DNA of 64,000 bases from Labilibaculum euxinicum. GTDB taxonomy: Bacteria; Bacteroidota; Bacteroidia; Bacteroidales; Marinifilaceae. How positions within the stretch are numbered: the first letter of the stretch is position 1; the number at the start of each line of letters is the position of its first letter. Below are positions 17,862-27,704 of this stretch, one piece after another. The notes below the pieces were generated by a model that saw only the letters and a list, made by a program, of their open reading frames with translations, did not search any database and was not told the DNA's origin. A program made the translations under genes and the position numbers. The stretch lies in NCBI RefSeq assembly GCF_009795715.1, contig NZ_WTCR01000001.1, positions 62,001-126,000 of the forward strand. The letters are read 5' to 3'.

Positions 17862-18644
17862 TTAGTTAGGATTTCGAATGGAAACAGGAACTATAATACT
17901 TAAAAGCCGATCATTTTGATACGTGGTTTTTTCCACTGCCACAATAGAAATGTTCTTTTCAATATTAAAACCTTTAGAAATAGGAATTCTTAATTCGCCT
18001 ACTCCTGCAGTGGTTTTCAATTCAACAAGACCTCGGGTACCAATTGGCAAAAATTTCCCATCGATTAATTTACCCTGATAAAATTGTACTTTATTCCGCC
18101 CATTGCTCAACCGGAATTTAAGAACATATTCCTCCTTTGTTTTTAAAAGATTAATTTTCTCCACTTTAATGTAAGGTTCCGACTTCTCCTTCCCTGTCTT
18201 GGCATACTCTTTCAAGCCCACACAAAGCATATCATTTTTGTATAAAAGTTCAGATTTCAATTTCCCGTTTTCCCAGAATTTCTTCTGAAATCCATTCTTT
18301 TTTCCTTTCTCGTAATTGGTTTCCCGATAAACTTTTCCATCCTTATAATACCATAAAACAGCGCCGTGTTTCATCCCATCTACATAGGGAATGTCATACT
18401 GTTTTTCACCCGTTTTATAAAAGGTTTTACTGACACCAACTTTTTTATTGTCTTTGTACTCTACGAAGGATTTCAATTCCCCAGTCCCAAAATAATACTT
18501 TTTGATTCCATTTTTCACGTTTGACTTAACAGTGTCCTTTGTTTCAATCATCTTACTATCTGCTTGTTCTTTCGATCTCCCCGTCAGTAAATCACAGGAA
18601 TTAAGTAGGAGTAAAACGCTTATCAGTAATACAATATTTTTCAT
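17862..18644 (-). CDS. Lipoprotein with MORN-like repeats (YwqK type)
   Basis: Start placed at 18644, 260 aa, because the signal peptide and lipobox (LLLLNSC) begin there; a longer frame adds 13 unrelated residues. Residues about 45-155 hold four or five repeats of the type G-x-L-K-x-x-x-x-Y-K-(D/N)-G-K-K-x-G, as in MORN-variant/YwqK proteins: FGTGELKSFVEYKDNKKVG, KTGEKQYDIPYVDGMKHG, YKDGKVYRETNYEKGKKNG and WENGKLKSELLYKN. The C-terminal 90 residues resemble a beta-sandwich. Such proteins are common in Bacteroidota with no defined function. It lies 56 bp after the helicase-nuclease stop on the same strand. Confidence 0.72.
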   Translation of the reverse strand: MKNIVLLISVLLLLNSCDLLTGRSKEQADSKMIETKDTVKSNVKNGIKKYYFGTGELKSFVEYKDNKKVGVSKTFYKTGEKQYDIPYVDGMKHGAVLWYYKDGKVYRETNYEKGKKNGFQKKFWENGKLKSELLYKNDMLCVGLKEYAKTGKEKSEPYIKVEKINLLKTKEEYVLKFRLSNGRNKVQFYQGKLIDGKFLPIGTRGLVELKTTAGVGELRIPISKGFNIEKNISIVAVEKTTYQNDRLLSIIVPVSIRNPN

Positions 18645-18700
18645 CGATATTTTTTTTGACTGTGCAAGGTAACAGGATTTCAATTTGGAAGCAATAATAA

Positions 18701-21700
18701 TTATACTTCCTCTATTTCAGATAGTTTTCCATAGAGAACAAATGCTTTCACCTTTTCGAATCCAAGTTGTTGAATCAATTTTTTATAAGCCAAAACCTGT
18801 TTTTTGTGGCTATTTTCTTTTTTCTTACCAAACTTAAAATCGATAACAACTGCCTCTTTTCCTCTGTAAATAACTCTGTCTGGTCGCTGCACCTCCCCTT
18901 TGCCCAAAAGAATATCTCTCTCATTAACCACCGTCCAATCTTTCGAAAACCATTCAGACACAATTGGGCCATTTAATAATTCTTTAGCAAAAAGTGAAAC
19001 TTCCTGAGCTTGAATCTGATCCAGTTTCCCTTCAAATTGCAATTGACTCACCGCTTTGTTAACATCCTCTTTGTATTCTATCAGTTGAAACAGCTGATGC
19101 AGAATATTTCCTCTGCTTACCGGTGAAAAGGTCTCAACCGATTCTGCTTCCGAGAAATCAAAATAATCTGCCGAATGCGCCCGTAACTTTAACCGGTCAT
19201 CGAGCAAAGAAGCAGGATACTCGCTCCTCTTCTCTTTTGTTTTTTGAGGCCCTTCGGAAACTCTGACTTTCAATTCACCCAATTCGAAATATTTACCTTC
19301 CTTGTTCCAATTCTGAGCTAAAGACACAATTTTATTTCCATTAAAATCAGAAGAATAGTTGTCTGAGTTTTCGAAGATGAACAAAAGTAAGTCCGAAATA
19401 TTTTTCAAATCTCTCTTGGCCGAAAGTGGTGAATAACTGATAAAAACCTCTTCGGCTCTGGTTTGGGCAACATACAAAAGATTCAGATTATCAATATATG
19501 ACTGCAACTTTTCAGTGAAATATTCCTGATAATAGATGGTTTCCTTCAAACTGCTGCTATATCGAACAGGAAGTACATCCAAAACATTAAAACCTTCTAC
19601 TTTAGGCTGACACCAAAGTATGTTTGTGTGCCGTGCATTGTCCAGATCCCAATTGCAAAATGGTAAAATCACCACCTTAAACTCCAAACCTTTCGACTTG
19701 TGAATCGTCATGATTCGAATTGCATCCTGTTGATCTGAAACCGAAATCACTTCCTTGTCTTTTCGTTCAGCCCAATAATCCACAAAAGAATTCAAATCCG
19801 GAGCATCTGTCTTTGTAAATCCCAAAACCAAATCCTGAAAAGCCTCTAAAAAAGGGAAATCCTGAGCACGCTCATTCAATTTAAAAATATGAATTAATTT
19901 CTCAACCAAATCATACAAAGCCTGCCTTTTTAAAGCAGGAATATTGGCCGTAAATTCATCGGGGAAAACAGATTCAAATGTATTTTCATCTTTAGAAACT
20001 GTGTACAATTTATCCTTATCTTCCTGTTGCTGATTTTGAATGTAAACCTGATATTCCTGCTTTAAAAAGCCAAGATTTATTTTATTATCAGGATATACAA
20101 AGTAAGTCAGTAAATGACTTAGAAAACTAATAACTGAAGAGTTCTTCAAATAGAGTGAATCGTTTGAGATCACATCGTAATTGACTCCTTCTTTTGCATT
20201 TTCGCTTGCGCGATACGCCATTAAAGTATCAGCAATCAGGCCTCCTTCTTTTCCATTTCGAACCAATATGGAAATGTCTCTTGCCTGATAACCCATTTCC
20301 TGAAAATGCTCAATTCTTAACGGCAAATCTTCCAGCACCTTCTCAACCCAATCTGAATCAGTCTCTTTTTCAATAAAATGGGCTTTTACGTATCCAGGAA
20401 ATTTCTCTTTACTTTCCGGAAAGTGCTGATAAACGTCCTGATAAGCTCCTGTAATTTTCTCCTGCTCCTCTGCTAATCCTTCCGAAATGTCAGCAGGAAT
20501 AGAGGCATTGTATTCATTCTGCAAAATCTGCGCTCCAAGCGCAAACACTGAATTATTATAATTGATCACATTTTTAGAGCTTCGCCAGTTGTAATTCAGA
20601 GTCATGCCATTCACACCAAAACCCTCAAAATCCTGATCCAATTGTTCCGATAAGATTTTCCAGTCACCATTCCGCCATCTGTAAATGGATTGTTTTACAT
20701 CTCCAACAACCAGAGAGTGATTCCCTTCGGCCAAAGAATTTGTCACCAATGGTCTGAAACTTTCCCACTGCATCGACGATGTATCCTGAAACTCATCAAT
20801 CATGAAATGCTTGTAAACATTCCCAATTTTCTCATATATAAAAGGCGTGTCATTATCTCCAATAATGCTTCGGAGCAAACGACTCGCATCCGACAGAAGA
20901 AATATGTTTTCGCTTTCGGAAAACTCCTGTATTTTTTTTGACAAGTCTGTTAATATGCCCAAAGTATAAATATAACTCAAGGTTTTATCCGTTGATTTAT
21001 ACAACATCGACTGCTCATCGTAATGATTAACAGCCTTTTTCAACAAATCATTCAAACCAGCATTACAAGCCTCTCCAACAGCTTGTTTCGTTGAAGAACT
21101 TGCTTTCCCTGTTGTCCATTTTTCTGGAGTATCGACAGCCGACCTGGCTCTGATTCCCGGCTCCATTTTCCCTCCGGCTCCCAAACCCGACAAATAACCT
21201 GCCACACCAGATTTCCCGTAAGCAAACTCAGTAATATCCAAAGCATGTTGAGCCAAAACCTTCCTTGTTTCGTCTCCAATTTTGTTGAAAAACCCTTCAA
21301 AATCATCTTTTATCTCCTTTAAGATTTTACGATAGGAACTTAGGAAATTTTTATCCGAAAGTTTGTCAATTAATTTATCAGAGAAATTTTTAAAATCTTC
21401 TTTGAAAACTTCATTCCCAACGTCTAAAATTTCCTGTTTAAAATTCCAGTTTTTTCCTTCTCTGATTTTCGATTCTGCAAAATCGGTAAGCCATGATCTT
21501 AATTGTCCATCCTTATCTACATCAGTAAAAAGTAAATCAGCAGCCTCATTCAATACCCTTCGTTGGTCCAGTTCAATATTATAACCCATTTGTAATCCAA
21601 TTTCGCGGGTAAAGGAACGAACCACTTTCTGGAAAAAACTATCAATAGTAGTGACAGAAAACCGGGAATAATCATGAAGAAGTCTGTTTAAAATTTCTTT

Positions 21701-21964
21701 TGCTCTGGAAACCAATTCAACAGAATTCAGATTGTGTTTTTCTTTTAATTCTATGGCATAAGGCGAATCATCAGATTGTGACAAAAGATAAATTTCTTTT
21801 ACAATTCGAGACTTCATCTCATCTGTAGCCTTGTTGGTGAAAGTAACAGCAAGAATACTTTTATAATTTAAAGGATCTTCAAAAACTAGATTTAGATACT
21901 CTTTGGTAAGCGTATAGGTCTTTCCTGACCCTGCAGAAGCTCGATATATGGAAAGTTCGGACAT
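18701..21964 (-). CDS. UvrD/RecB-type helicase with C-terminal nuclease domain (AddA-like)
   Basis: A 1087-aa superfamily I helicase. Walker A RASAGSGKTYTLT near residue 8-20; motif Ia AVTFTNKATDEMKSR; motif II IDEFQDTS near 390; motif III VVGDVKQSIYRWR; motif IV LNYNWRSSK; motif V MTIHKSKGLEFKVV; motif VI LYVAQTRAEE. The last 100 residues carry a PD-(D/E)XK nuclease core (RPDRVIYRGKEAVVIDFKFGKK, with a later conserved QVLAYKKL). This combination is that of AddA/RecB in double-strand break repair. The expected AddB partner is not next to it, since the genes on both sides are unrelated. It is preceded by a 379-bp divergent intergenic region. Confidence 0.92.
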   Translation of the reverse strand: MSELSIYRASAGSGKTYTLTKEYLNLVFEDPLNYKSILAVTFTNKATDEMKSRIVKEIYLLSQSDDSPYAIELKEKHNLNSVELVSRAKEILNRLLHDYSRFSVTTIDSFFQKVVRSFTREIGLQMGYNIELDQRRVLNEAADLLFTDVDKDGQLRSWLTDFAESKIREGKNWNFKQEILDVGNEVFKEDFKNFSDKLIDKLSDKNFLSSYRKILKEIKDDFEGFFNKIGDETRKVLAQHALDITEFAYGKSGVAGYLSGLGAGGKMEPGIRARSAVDTPEKWTTGKASSSTKQAVGEACNAGLNDLLKKAVNHYDEQSMLYKSTDKTLSYIYTLGILTDLSKKIQEFSESENIFLLSDASRLLRSIIGDNDTPFIYEKIGNVYKHFMIDEFQDTSSMQWESFRPLVTNSLAEGNHSLVVGDVKQSIYRWRNGDWKILSEQLDQDFEGFGVNGMTLNYNWRSSKNVINYNNSVFALGAQILQNEYNASIPADISEGLAEEQEKITGAYQDVYQHFPESKEKFPGYVKAHFIEKETDSDWVEKVLEDLPLRIEHFQEMGYQARDISILVRNGKEGGLIADTLMAYRASENAKEGVNYDVISNDSLYLKNSSVISFLSHLLTYFVYPDNKINLGFLKQEYQVYIQNQQQEDKDKLYTVSKDENTFESVFPDEFTANIPALKRQALYDLVEKLIHIFKLNERAQDFPFLEAFQDLVLGFTKTDAPDLNSFVDYWAERKDKEVISVSDQQDAIRIMTIHKSKGLEFKVVILPFCNWDLDNARHTNILWCQPKVEGFNVLDVLPVRYSSSLKETIYYQEYFTEKLQSYIDNLNLLYVAQTRAEEVFISYSPLSAKRDLKNISDLLLFIFENSDNYSSDFNGNKIVSLAQNWNKEGKYFELGELKVRVSEGPQKTKEKRSEYPASLLDDRLKLRAHSADYFDFSEAESVETFSPVSRGNILHQLFQLIEYKEDVNKAVSQLQFEGKLDQIQAQEVSLFAKELLNGPIVSEWFSKDWTVVNERDILLGKGEVQRPDRVIYRGKEAVVIDFKFGKKKENSHKKQVLAYKKLIQQLGFEKVKAFVLYGKLSEIEEV

Positions 21965-22343
21965 ATTTTAATCTTTATTTATTCCGAAAATAGCAATAAT
22001 AATTATGAGGTGGGAAGCAATGCAAAAATAAAATAATCATTTAACTCCAAACCATCTTGCAATTCTAAATAATAAACAAATGCAATATTATTTACAGTTA
22101 ACCTAATAACAAATACAGTTTAATTTAAAACAACATTAAAAACATCGGGTAAAAATTTAAACATGCTAATTTATATGCAAAACAAAAGTTTTATCTCTTA
22201 CAAAGATAATATTAACATAAAAATATAATTACATACAAATACAACAATATGTTCGTTCATCATAACAAATAACTATTGACATCATCTTTTATTTTTCCTA
22301 ACTTCTGCTTTATTATCAAAATATTCACTATAATCCAATAGTT
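21965..22343. other. Divergent intergenic region, no gene seen
   Basis: This is 379 bp of very AT-rich sequence between the helicase gene (-) and the subtilase gene (+). It must hold both promoters. On the subtilase side TTGAC near 22275 followed by TAACTTCTG near 22299 resembles the Bacteroidota -33/-7 arrangement weakly. No terminators or repeats. Confidence 0.5.
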
Positions 22344-25300
22344 ATGAAAAAAATCTTTACTCTTCTTCTTTGTTGTATTTTTATTCTTTCCTCTGGATAT
22401 TCCCAAAAAAGGGAAATAGACAATGATGGAAAATACAAAGGAATTATCCGGATAAAATTCTCTCCCAAATCCGATAAAAAGGTAAATGAGTTACACCAAC
22501 TTCTTATAAACAGAAGTCAGTCAAAAACAAAAAGTACTGAAGAATTTGTTCGCACCAACATCGCGAATCTTGACAAAGTAAACCAACAGTTTAAGGCAAA
22601 TAAAATGCGTCGTGTGTTTCGTGATGCAGGTAAATTTGAGGCTAAACATAAAGAATTTGGCCTGCACCTTTGGTACGAAGTGGAATTTAATACGTCAACT
22701 CCGGTATCCCAACTCATAAAATCTTATCAGAATGTTGCTGAGATTTCGATGGCGGAAGGAATTAATGCTACCAAACAAATTGAAGGGGTTAAACTTCCTG
22801 AACGTAATAATACTCCTGCCCCAACTGCTCTTCCGGCAGGAACCAATGATCCCCGTTTTGTTGATCAGTGGCATTACGAAAATACAGGCCAGAACAATGG
22901 AACTCCAGGTGCCGATATCAGTTTACTGGATGCCTGGCAGGTAGAGACAGGAAATCCGAACGTTATTGTAGCAATTGAAGATGGCGGTGTCGATTATGAC
23001 CATGAAGATTTAGCCGCAAACATGTGGATAAACCCTGGTGAAATTGCCGGCAATGGTATCGACGATGATAACAATGGATATGTTGATGATATCTACGGAT
23101 ATAACTTTGCTGACAATACCGGTGACATTTACGTAGGTGATCACGGAACTCACGTTGCCGGAACAGTTGCTGCTGTATCCAACAACGGAATTGGAGTTAG
23201 TGGTATTGCAGGCGGAAGCGGAAACAATGACGGTGTAAAATTAATGTCTTGTAATGTTTTTAGTGCCTCAAGCGGTGGTTTTGCTGAAGCATACTCTTAT
23301 GCGGCAGATAATGGAGCAGTTATTTCGCAGAACAGTTGGAGTTATACTTCCCCTTATCAATACGACCAGGCTGTTCTTGATGGTATTGACTATTTTATTG
23401 CCAATGCGGGTGGTGCAAATGCTCCGATGAACGGCGGTATTGTAATTTTTGCTGCCGGTAATGACAACTCTCAGAGCAGATACTATCCTGCCTACTACAG
23501 CAATGTACTTGCAGTTGCTTCTACCAATAAAAATGATGTAAAAGCGTACTATTCCAATTACGGAACATGGGTTGATATTGCAGCTCCCGGTGGAGAACTG
23601 GAAACAACTAATGAGGATCCTACGGCTGTTCTTAGCACTTTTCCCAATGACACTTACGGAGTATTCCAGGGAACTTCAATGGCTTGCCCGCATGTATCAG
23701 GAGTTGCAGCTCTTGTTGTTTCAAAATATGCAGGAAACATTACTCCTGCCGAATTACGTACTAAATTAGTGGACAATACTGACCCCATTGACGATTTAAA
23801 TACTAGTTACGCCGGTAAACTTGGCAGTGGCAGACTAAATGCCTACAAGGCACTTACCAATGATAATTTACCATCTGTTCCTTCTGGTTTAGCCGCCTCG
23901 AACGTAACTCAAACCAGCTTTACTATTGGATGGAATGCCGTTAGTGGTGCTGTTAGTTATGATGTTCAAATAAGAGAACAAGGCGGTGCATGGCAAACTA
24001 TCAATACATCACAAATTACCTGTGATTATTCCGGAGCTGTTGCCGAAACTACTTACGAATTTCAAGTGAGAGCGAATAATGACGCAGGATCAAGCAGTTA
24101 TTCTGCAATTGCATCTGTAGTAACCGAAGCTGCACCAACTGTGCCTGTGGCTCCTGCAAACCTTACCGCATCAAACATTACTTATAATTCATTTTCCATT
24201 AGCTGGGATGCTGTAACAGATGCTGATAATTACGATCTTGATGTAAGACCTGTCGGCGGAACGTGGACTACGGTAAATTTAAGCAACCCAAATTACGATT
24301 ATAACGGACTTAATGCAGAAACAACTTATGAATTTCAGGTGAGAGCAAATAATTCCATTGGTTCAAGTGTTAATTCAAATTTGGTATCTGCAACTACTTT
24401 GGCTGCGCCAACTGCCCCCACAGCTCCGGCAAATGTGACTGCCTCAGACATTACATATCATTCATTCACCATTACATGGGATGTTACTACTGATGCTGTT
24501 GATTACGATTTAAATGTAAGACCTGCGGGAGGAACATGGAGTACAATAAACTTAAGTACAACAAGCTATAATTACAACGGTTTGAATGCTGAAACAAACT
24601 ACGAGTTTCAAGTGAGAGCAAACAATTCTGTTGGTTCCAGTGATTATTCAAACATCGAAACCGCAACAACTCTTGCTGCTCCTTCGGCACCAGCAACACC
24701 AATTAATTTGGCGGCTTCAAACATTACCTACAACTCATTTACAATTAGTTGGGATGCTGTTGTCAATGCTGATGATTACGATTTGGATATTCGTGTAACA
24801 GGTGGTACATGGTCAAACTTCAACACAAGCTTAACCACATATAATTACACCTCTGCCCTGGCTTCAACCAACTACGAATTTCGGGTTCGATCGAATAATG
24901 AAATCGGCTCTGGTGATTATTCCAGTATTGAATCATTAACAACGGATCAGATTCCGGTACCGGAAATACCAACAGGATTAGCTGCATCGAATATTACATC
25001 AAATTCCTTTAGTTTAAGCTGGAACAGCATCGAATTTGCAGACAATTACGATCTTCAAATAAGAGAACAAGGTGGTAACTGGGAACTTTTCACCACATCG
25101 GCAACAAGTTTCGACTATTCAACTGCTATGGCCGAAACAACCTACGAATATCAGGTTCTTGCCAGTAACAGTTCCGGATCAAGTGCTTATACTTCAATTC
25201 AATCATTCACTACACTTGCCGAATCAACCACGCCCGATTATTGTGAATCCTACGGACAAGCTACCCGCTATGAATACATCGATTTGGTAGAGCTGGCGAA

Positions 25301-25967
25301 TATGAATAATCCGTCGGGTGATGACGGTGGTTACGGCGACTATACCAATATGACTGCAAGTGTAAAACCAGGAAACAGCTATACTCTGAATTTCTCTCTA
25401 GGATACAAATCGAGGTCTTATACTGCAAACTGGAGAATATATATTGATTTTAACCGTGATGGTGAGTTTACCAGTAATGAAATAATAGTTTCAGGCTATA
25501 CTGCCAGTGCAGGAATTTCATCTTCCAACATAACAATTCCTGCGAATGCCGCAATTGGAAAAACCAGGATGAGAGTTATGCTAAAACACAGAAGAGCTGC
25601 GAAATCCGGATGCGAGATATTTAGTCAGGGAGAAGTTGAGGATTATACCGTAGACATAAGCAACACGGCTCCTGCCCCAGCAACTAAATCTTCTGGCTTA
25701 GCCTTTGGCAACCCGCTAAGTGAAACTCCTCCTATAGAGGAATTAAAGCTGTATCCAAATCCCGCTAAGAATTTTGTAACCCTTTACATTCAAGGCAACA
25801 TTCAATCAAAAGTAAGGATAAGCTCCTTAACAGGAAAAACAATTCAAATTCTAACTCTTGATCAGGAGAGTAATTCAATTGATATTTCAAATTTACCTTC
25901 AGGTATGTATTTTATTTCTATTGAAGATGGTGATGAAATTATCTCTAAAAAGTTAATTAAATTATAA
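22344..25967 (+). CDS. Secreted subtilisin-like protease with five Fn3 repeats, GEVED and type IX sorting domain
   Basis: A 1207-aa secreted protein. Signal peptide 1-20; a propeptide-like segment to about 170; an S8 domain with triad Asp213 (IEDGGVDYDHEDL), His270 (GDHGTHVAGT) and Ser445 (GTSMACPHVSG), with the oxyanion Asn in FAAGND. Residues about 510-960 hold five fibronectin type III repeats of some 93 aa (each with YDLxxR and TTYEFQVRANN). A GEVED-like domain follows (FNRDGEFTSNE to GEVEDYTVDI), and a C-terminal type IX secretion sorting domain (LKLYPNPAKNFVTL to ISKKLIKL). Expected to be exported through the type IX system and anchored or released at the surface to digest proteins. The region between Fn3 repeats is highly repetitive at DNA level too. 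Confidence 0.95.
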   Translation: MKKIFTLLLCCIFILSSGYSQKREIDNDGKYKGIIRIKFSPKSDKKVNELHQLLINRSQSKTKSTEEFVRTNIANLDKVNQQFKANKMRRVFRDAGKFEAKHKEFGLHLWYEVEFNTSTPVSQLIKSYQNVAEISMAEGINATKQIEGVKLPERNNTPAPTALPAGTNDPRFVDQWHYENTGQNNGTPGADISLLDAWQVETGNPNVIVAIEDGGVDYDHEDLAANMWINPGEIAGNGIDDDNNGYVDDIYGYNFADNTGDIYVGDHGTHVAGTVAAVSNNGIGVSGIAGGSGNNDGVKLMSCNVFSASSGGFAEAYSYAADNGAVISQNSWSYTSPYQYDQAVLDGIDYFIANAGGANAPMNGGIVIFAAGNDNSQSRYYPAYYSNVLAVASTNKNDVKAYYSNYGTWVDIAAPGGELETTNEDPTAVLSTFPNDTYGVFQGTSMACPHVSGVAALVVSKYAGNITPAELRTKLVDNTDPIDDLNTSYAGKLGSGRLNAYKALTNDNLPSVPSGLAASNVTQTSFTIGWNAVSGAVSYDVQIREQGGAWQTINTSQITCDYSGAVAETTYEFQVRANNDAGSSSYSAIASVVTEAAPTVPVAPANLTASNITYNSFSISWDAVTDADNYDLDVRPVGGTWTTVNLSNPNYDYNGLNAETTYEFQVRANNSIGSSVNSNLVSATTLAAPTAPTAPANVTASDITYHSFTITWDVTTDAVDYDLNVRPAGGTWSTINLSTTSYNYNGLNAETNYEFQVRANNSVGSSDYSNIETATTLAAPSAPATPINLAASNITYNSFTISWDAVVNADDYDLDIRVTGGTWSNFNTSLTTYNYTSALASTNYEFRVRSNNEIGSGDYSSIESLTTDQIPVPEIPTGLAASNITSNSFSLSWNSIEFADNYDLQIREQGGNWELFTTSATSFDYSTAMAETTYEYQVLASNSSGSSAYTSIQSFTTLAESTTPDYCESYGQATRYEYIDLVELANMNNPSGDDGGYGDYTNMTASVKPGNSYTLNFSLGYKSRSYTANWRIYIDFNRDGEFTSNEIIVSGYTASAGISSSNITIPANAAIGKTRMRVMLKHRRAAKSGCEIFSQGEVEDYTVDISNTAPAPATKSSGLAFGNPLSETPPIEELKLYPNPAKNFVTLYIQGNIQSKVRISSLTGKTIQILTLDQESNSIDISNLPSGMYFISIEDGDEIISKKLIKL
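23868..25220 (+). repeat. Tandem Fn3-encoding repeats, about 280 bp unit, five copies
   Basis: Five in-frame repeats, units 2-4 most alike (ITYNSFSISWDAVTDAD versus ITYNSFTISWDAVVNAD). They encode the Fn3 domains of the subtilase and could change number by recombination. Confidence 0.8.
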
Positions 25968-25990
25968 ATTCACTTCGAATTGGCATATTC

Positions 25991-26022
25991 AAGGACAGGT
26001 TTAAAAGCCTGTCCTTTTTTTT
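25991..26022 (+). terminator. Terminator of the subtilase gene
   Basis: Arms AAGGACAGG (25991-25999) and CCTGTCCTT (26008-26016), 9-bp stem, followed by eight Ts. Confidence 0.88.
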
Positions 26023-26140
26023 ACCCACAAAACAATGTAACAAATTAATTATCATACACGTAACAACTATTACATCCTCTAAATAACTGACTCTCTCATT
26101 ACTGTGATTTGATCTGTTTGATCTCTTAATTAGTTTCGTC

Positions 26141-26539
26141 ATGAAAAAGATTATCTATTTATTTTTCATTCTTAGCATTGTTTATGGGTGTTCAACATAT
26201 TCCGCATTCAAAACTCCTGTTCCTGTTCAGGATAACGAAAATGAAATTGCCGTAACGGATAGTGTAGAGTACGAATTACTGATTTTAGATCCAGGATTTG
26301 AATCGTGGTTTACAACCAGAAACATGATGGCAACGGCACATACAAATAACTATTACAAAAACTGGAATCAGATTTACGTTTTGGAGTGGAATCAGCAATA
26401 CATGCTAGGGAATCCTAATATGGACAATTATATAGAGTATGATCCTTTGGAAGATTATGGTTTCGAAATTAATTACAAGCTGTACAATTACTTTCAGTTT
26501 GTAGAAGAAAAAACCGGCATATCATTAGTTCGCCGATAA
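26141..26539 (+). CDS. Small lipoprotein, probably DUF6146 family
   Basis: A 132-aa protein with signal peptide and lipobox (IVYGC, Cys 17). The mature part is rich in aromatic residues: YELLILDPGFESWF, YYKNWNQIYVLEWNQQY and DYGFEINYKLYNYFQFVEE. I associate this with a Bacteroidota-restricted lipoprotein family (DUF6146) from memory; the family number should be checked. Function unknown. It is a single gene between the subtilase terminator and a strong terminator of its own. Confidence 0.7.
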   Translation: MKKIIYLFFILSIVYGCSTYSAFKTPVPVQDNENEIAVTDSVEYELLILDPGFESWFTTRNMMATAHTNNYYKNWNQIYVLEWNQQYMLGNPNMDNYIEYDPLEDYGFEINYKLYNYFQFVEEKTGISLVRR

Positions 26540-26540
26540 G

Positions 26541-26580
26541 AAAAGCGGAAGAATCCAAATAATGATTCTTCCGCTTTTTA
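26541..26580. terminator. Strong terminator between DUF6146-like and DUF3078 genes
   Basis: A 14-15 bp perfect stem (AAAAGCGGAAGAATC pairing with its complement at 26564-26578), T-rich on the plus side and As on the minus-coding side; it can serve both convergent genes. Confidence 0.88.
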
Positions 26581-26617
26581 CTCATTTAAGAAGTGTACTC
26601 CCTATTAATAGTTCAGC

Positions 26618-27496
26618 TTAAAATTTGTAGGCCAATCCGATTCCAATAATTTCCTTGAACTGAATTTTTGGACCTTTGTTTACGCCATCCTTATTCACAT
26701 ATTCTACATCATCATCGTAAACCAAAGAAGTATTAACTGTTGCTGTTAAAAAATCATTCACCTTCATGTTAATCATCACATCCCATAAAACATCAACATT
26801 TCCGAAGTCTTGAGAATAATTTGTAAATAAACCCAAGGTACTCTTCAAATTTACATTTTCAACCAAATCCTTATTCAAAGCCAACTTGGTAAACGCACCA
26901 AACTCTCCTCTGAATTTATCGCCCGGATCAACACCAAAAGCTCCTTCTGCAGATAATTCATCATCATTAACAATCGTCATTTTTCCAGTAACAGGAGATA
27001 AATAAGCCGAAAACACATCACTTGGCTTGTAATCCATACCCAAAGAAAGAGTAATGTATGCCGGAGCCAAAAAATTAGATACTTTCACATCTGGTTCTCC
27101 TTCAGTATTTGAATAATTGTAGCCCTTTGCAAATTGTGTTTTAAAATCCAACAAAGCACTGTAATACCATTCACCACCATTCTTGTGACCATACTTGGTT
27201 GTAAAATCAATTTTATCGATACTTTTCCGCATACCTTGGTCGCCTTGCTTAACCATACCGTATTCCAGGTTTAGAGTGTTCTCCCAACTGTTTTTTCCTT
27301 TATTATAATTCGAAAACAAATTTAGCTGCGCATTCGTTGAGATCGCATTATCACCACCTCCCGACCAATTGGTAAGAGATGTTTGAGAAATTGCAGCAAG
27401 ACCGCCTTTTTTCCAGTAAGAAGTATCTTGTTTTTCCTGTGCGGAAACAAATATAGCGGCACAAATCAGCAGTAAAGTAAAGCTTAGTTTTTTCAT
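26618..27496 (-). CDS. DUF3078 outer-membrane beta-barrel-like protein
   Basis: A 292-aa protein with signal peptide (1-19). It begins its mature part with YWKKGGLAAISQTSLTNWSGGGDNAISTNA, the hallmark of DUF3078, and continues as alternating amphipathic strands ending in an aromatic (GLAYKF), as expected for an outer-membrane barrel of about 12 strands. No defined function is known for the family. It is convergent with the DUF6146-like gene and divergent from mnmA. Confidence 0.85.
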   Translation of the reverse strand: MKKLSFTLLLICAAIFVSAQEKQDTSYWKKGGLAAISQTSLTNWSGGGDNAISTNAQLNLFSNYNKGKNSWENTLNLEYGMVKQGDQGMRKSIDKIDFTTKYGHKNGGEWYYSALLDFKTQFAKGYNYSNTEGEPDVKVSNFLAPAYITLSLGMDYKPSDVFSAYLSPVTGKMTIVNDDELSAEGAFGVDPGDKFRGEFGAFTKLALNKDLVENVNLKSTLGLFTNYSQDFGNVDVLWDVMINMKVNDFLTATVNTSLVYDDDVEYVNKDGVNKGPKIQFKEIIGIGLAYKF

Positions 27497-27704
27497 ATTT
27501 TTTAACTTTTATTATTCTAAATAAATGCGGATTTATAAAATAGACCCCCATACATAACACGATATCGAAATTAATTTATTTTTTTATCAGAAAAAAATAC
27601 ATAACTAAATTTAGGCGTTAAATTACAGGCAATTCATCAGGCACAATTGGCACTAAGCCAAAAATTGAATACTTTTGCTCTCTGAAAAGAAGGAGAAATT
27701 ACGA

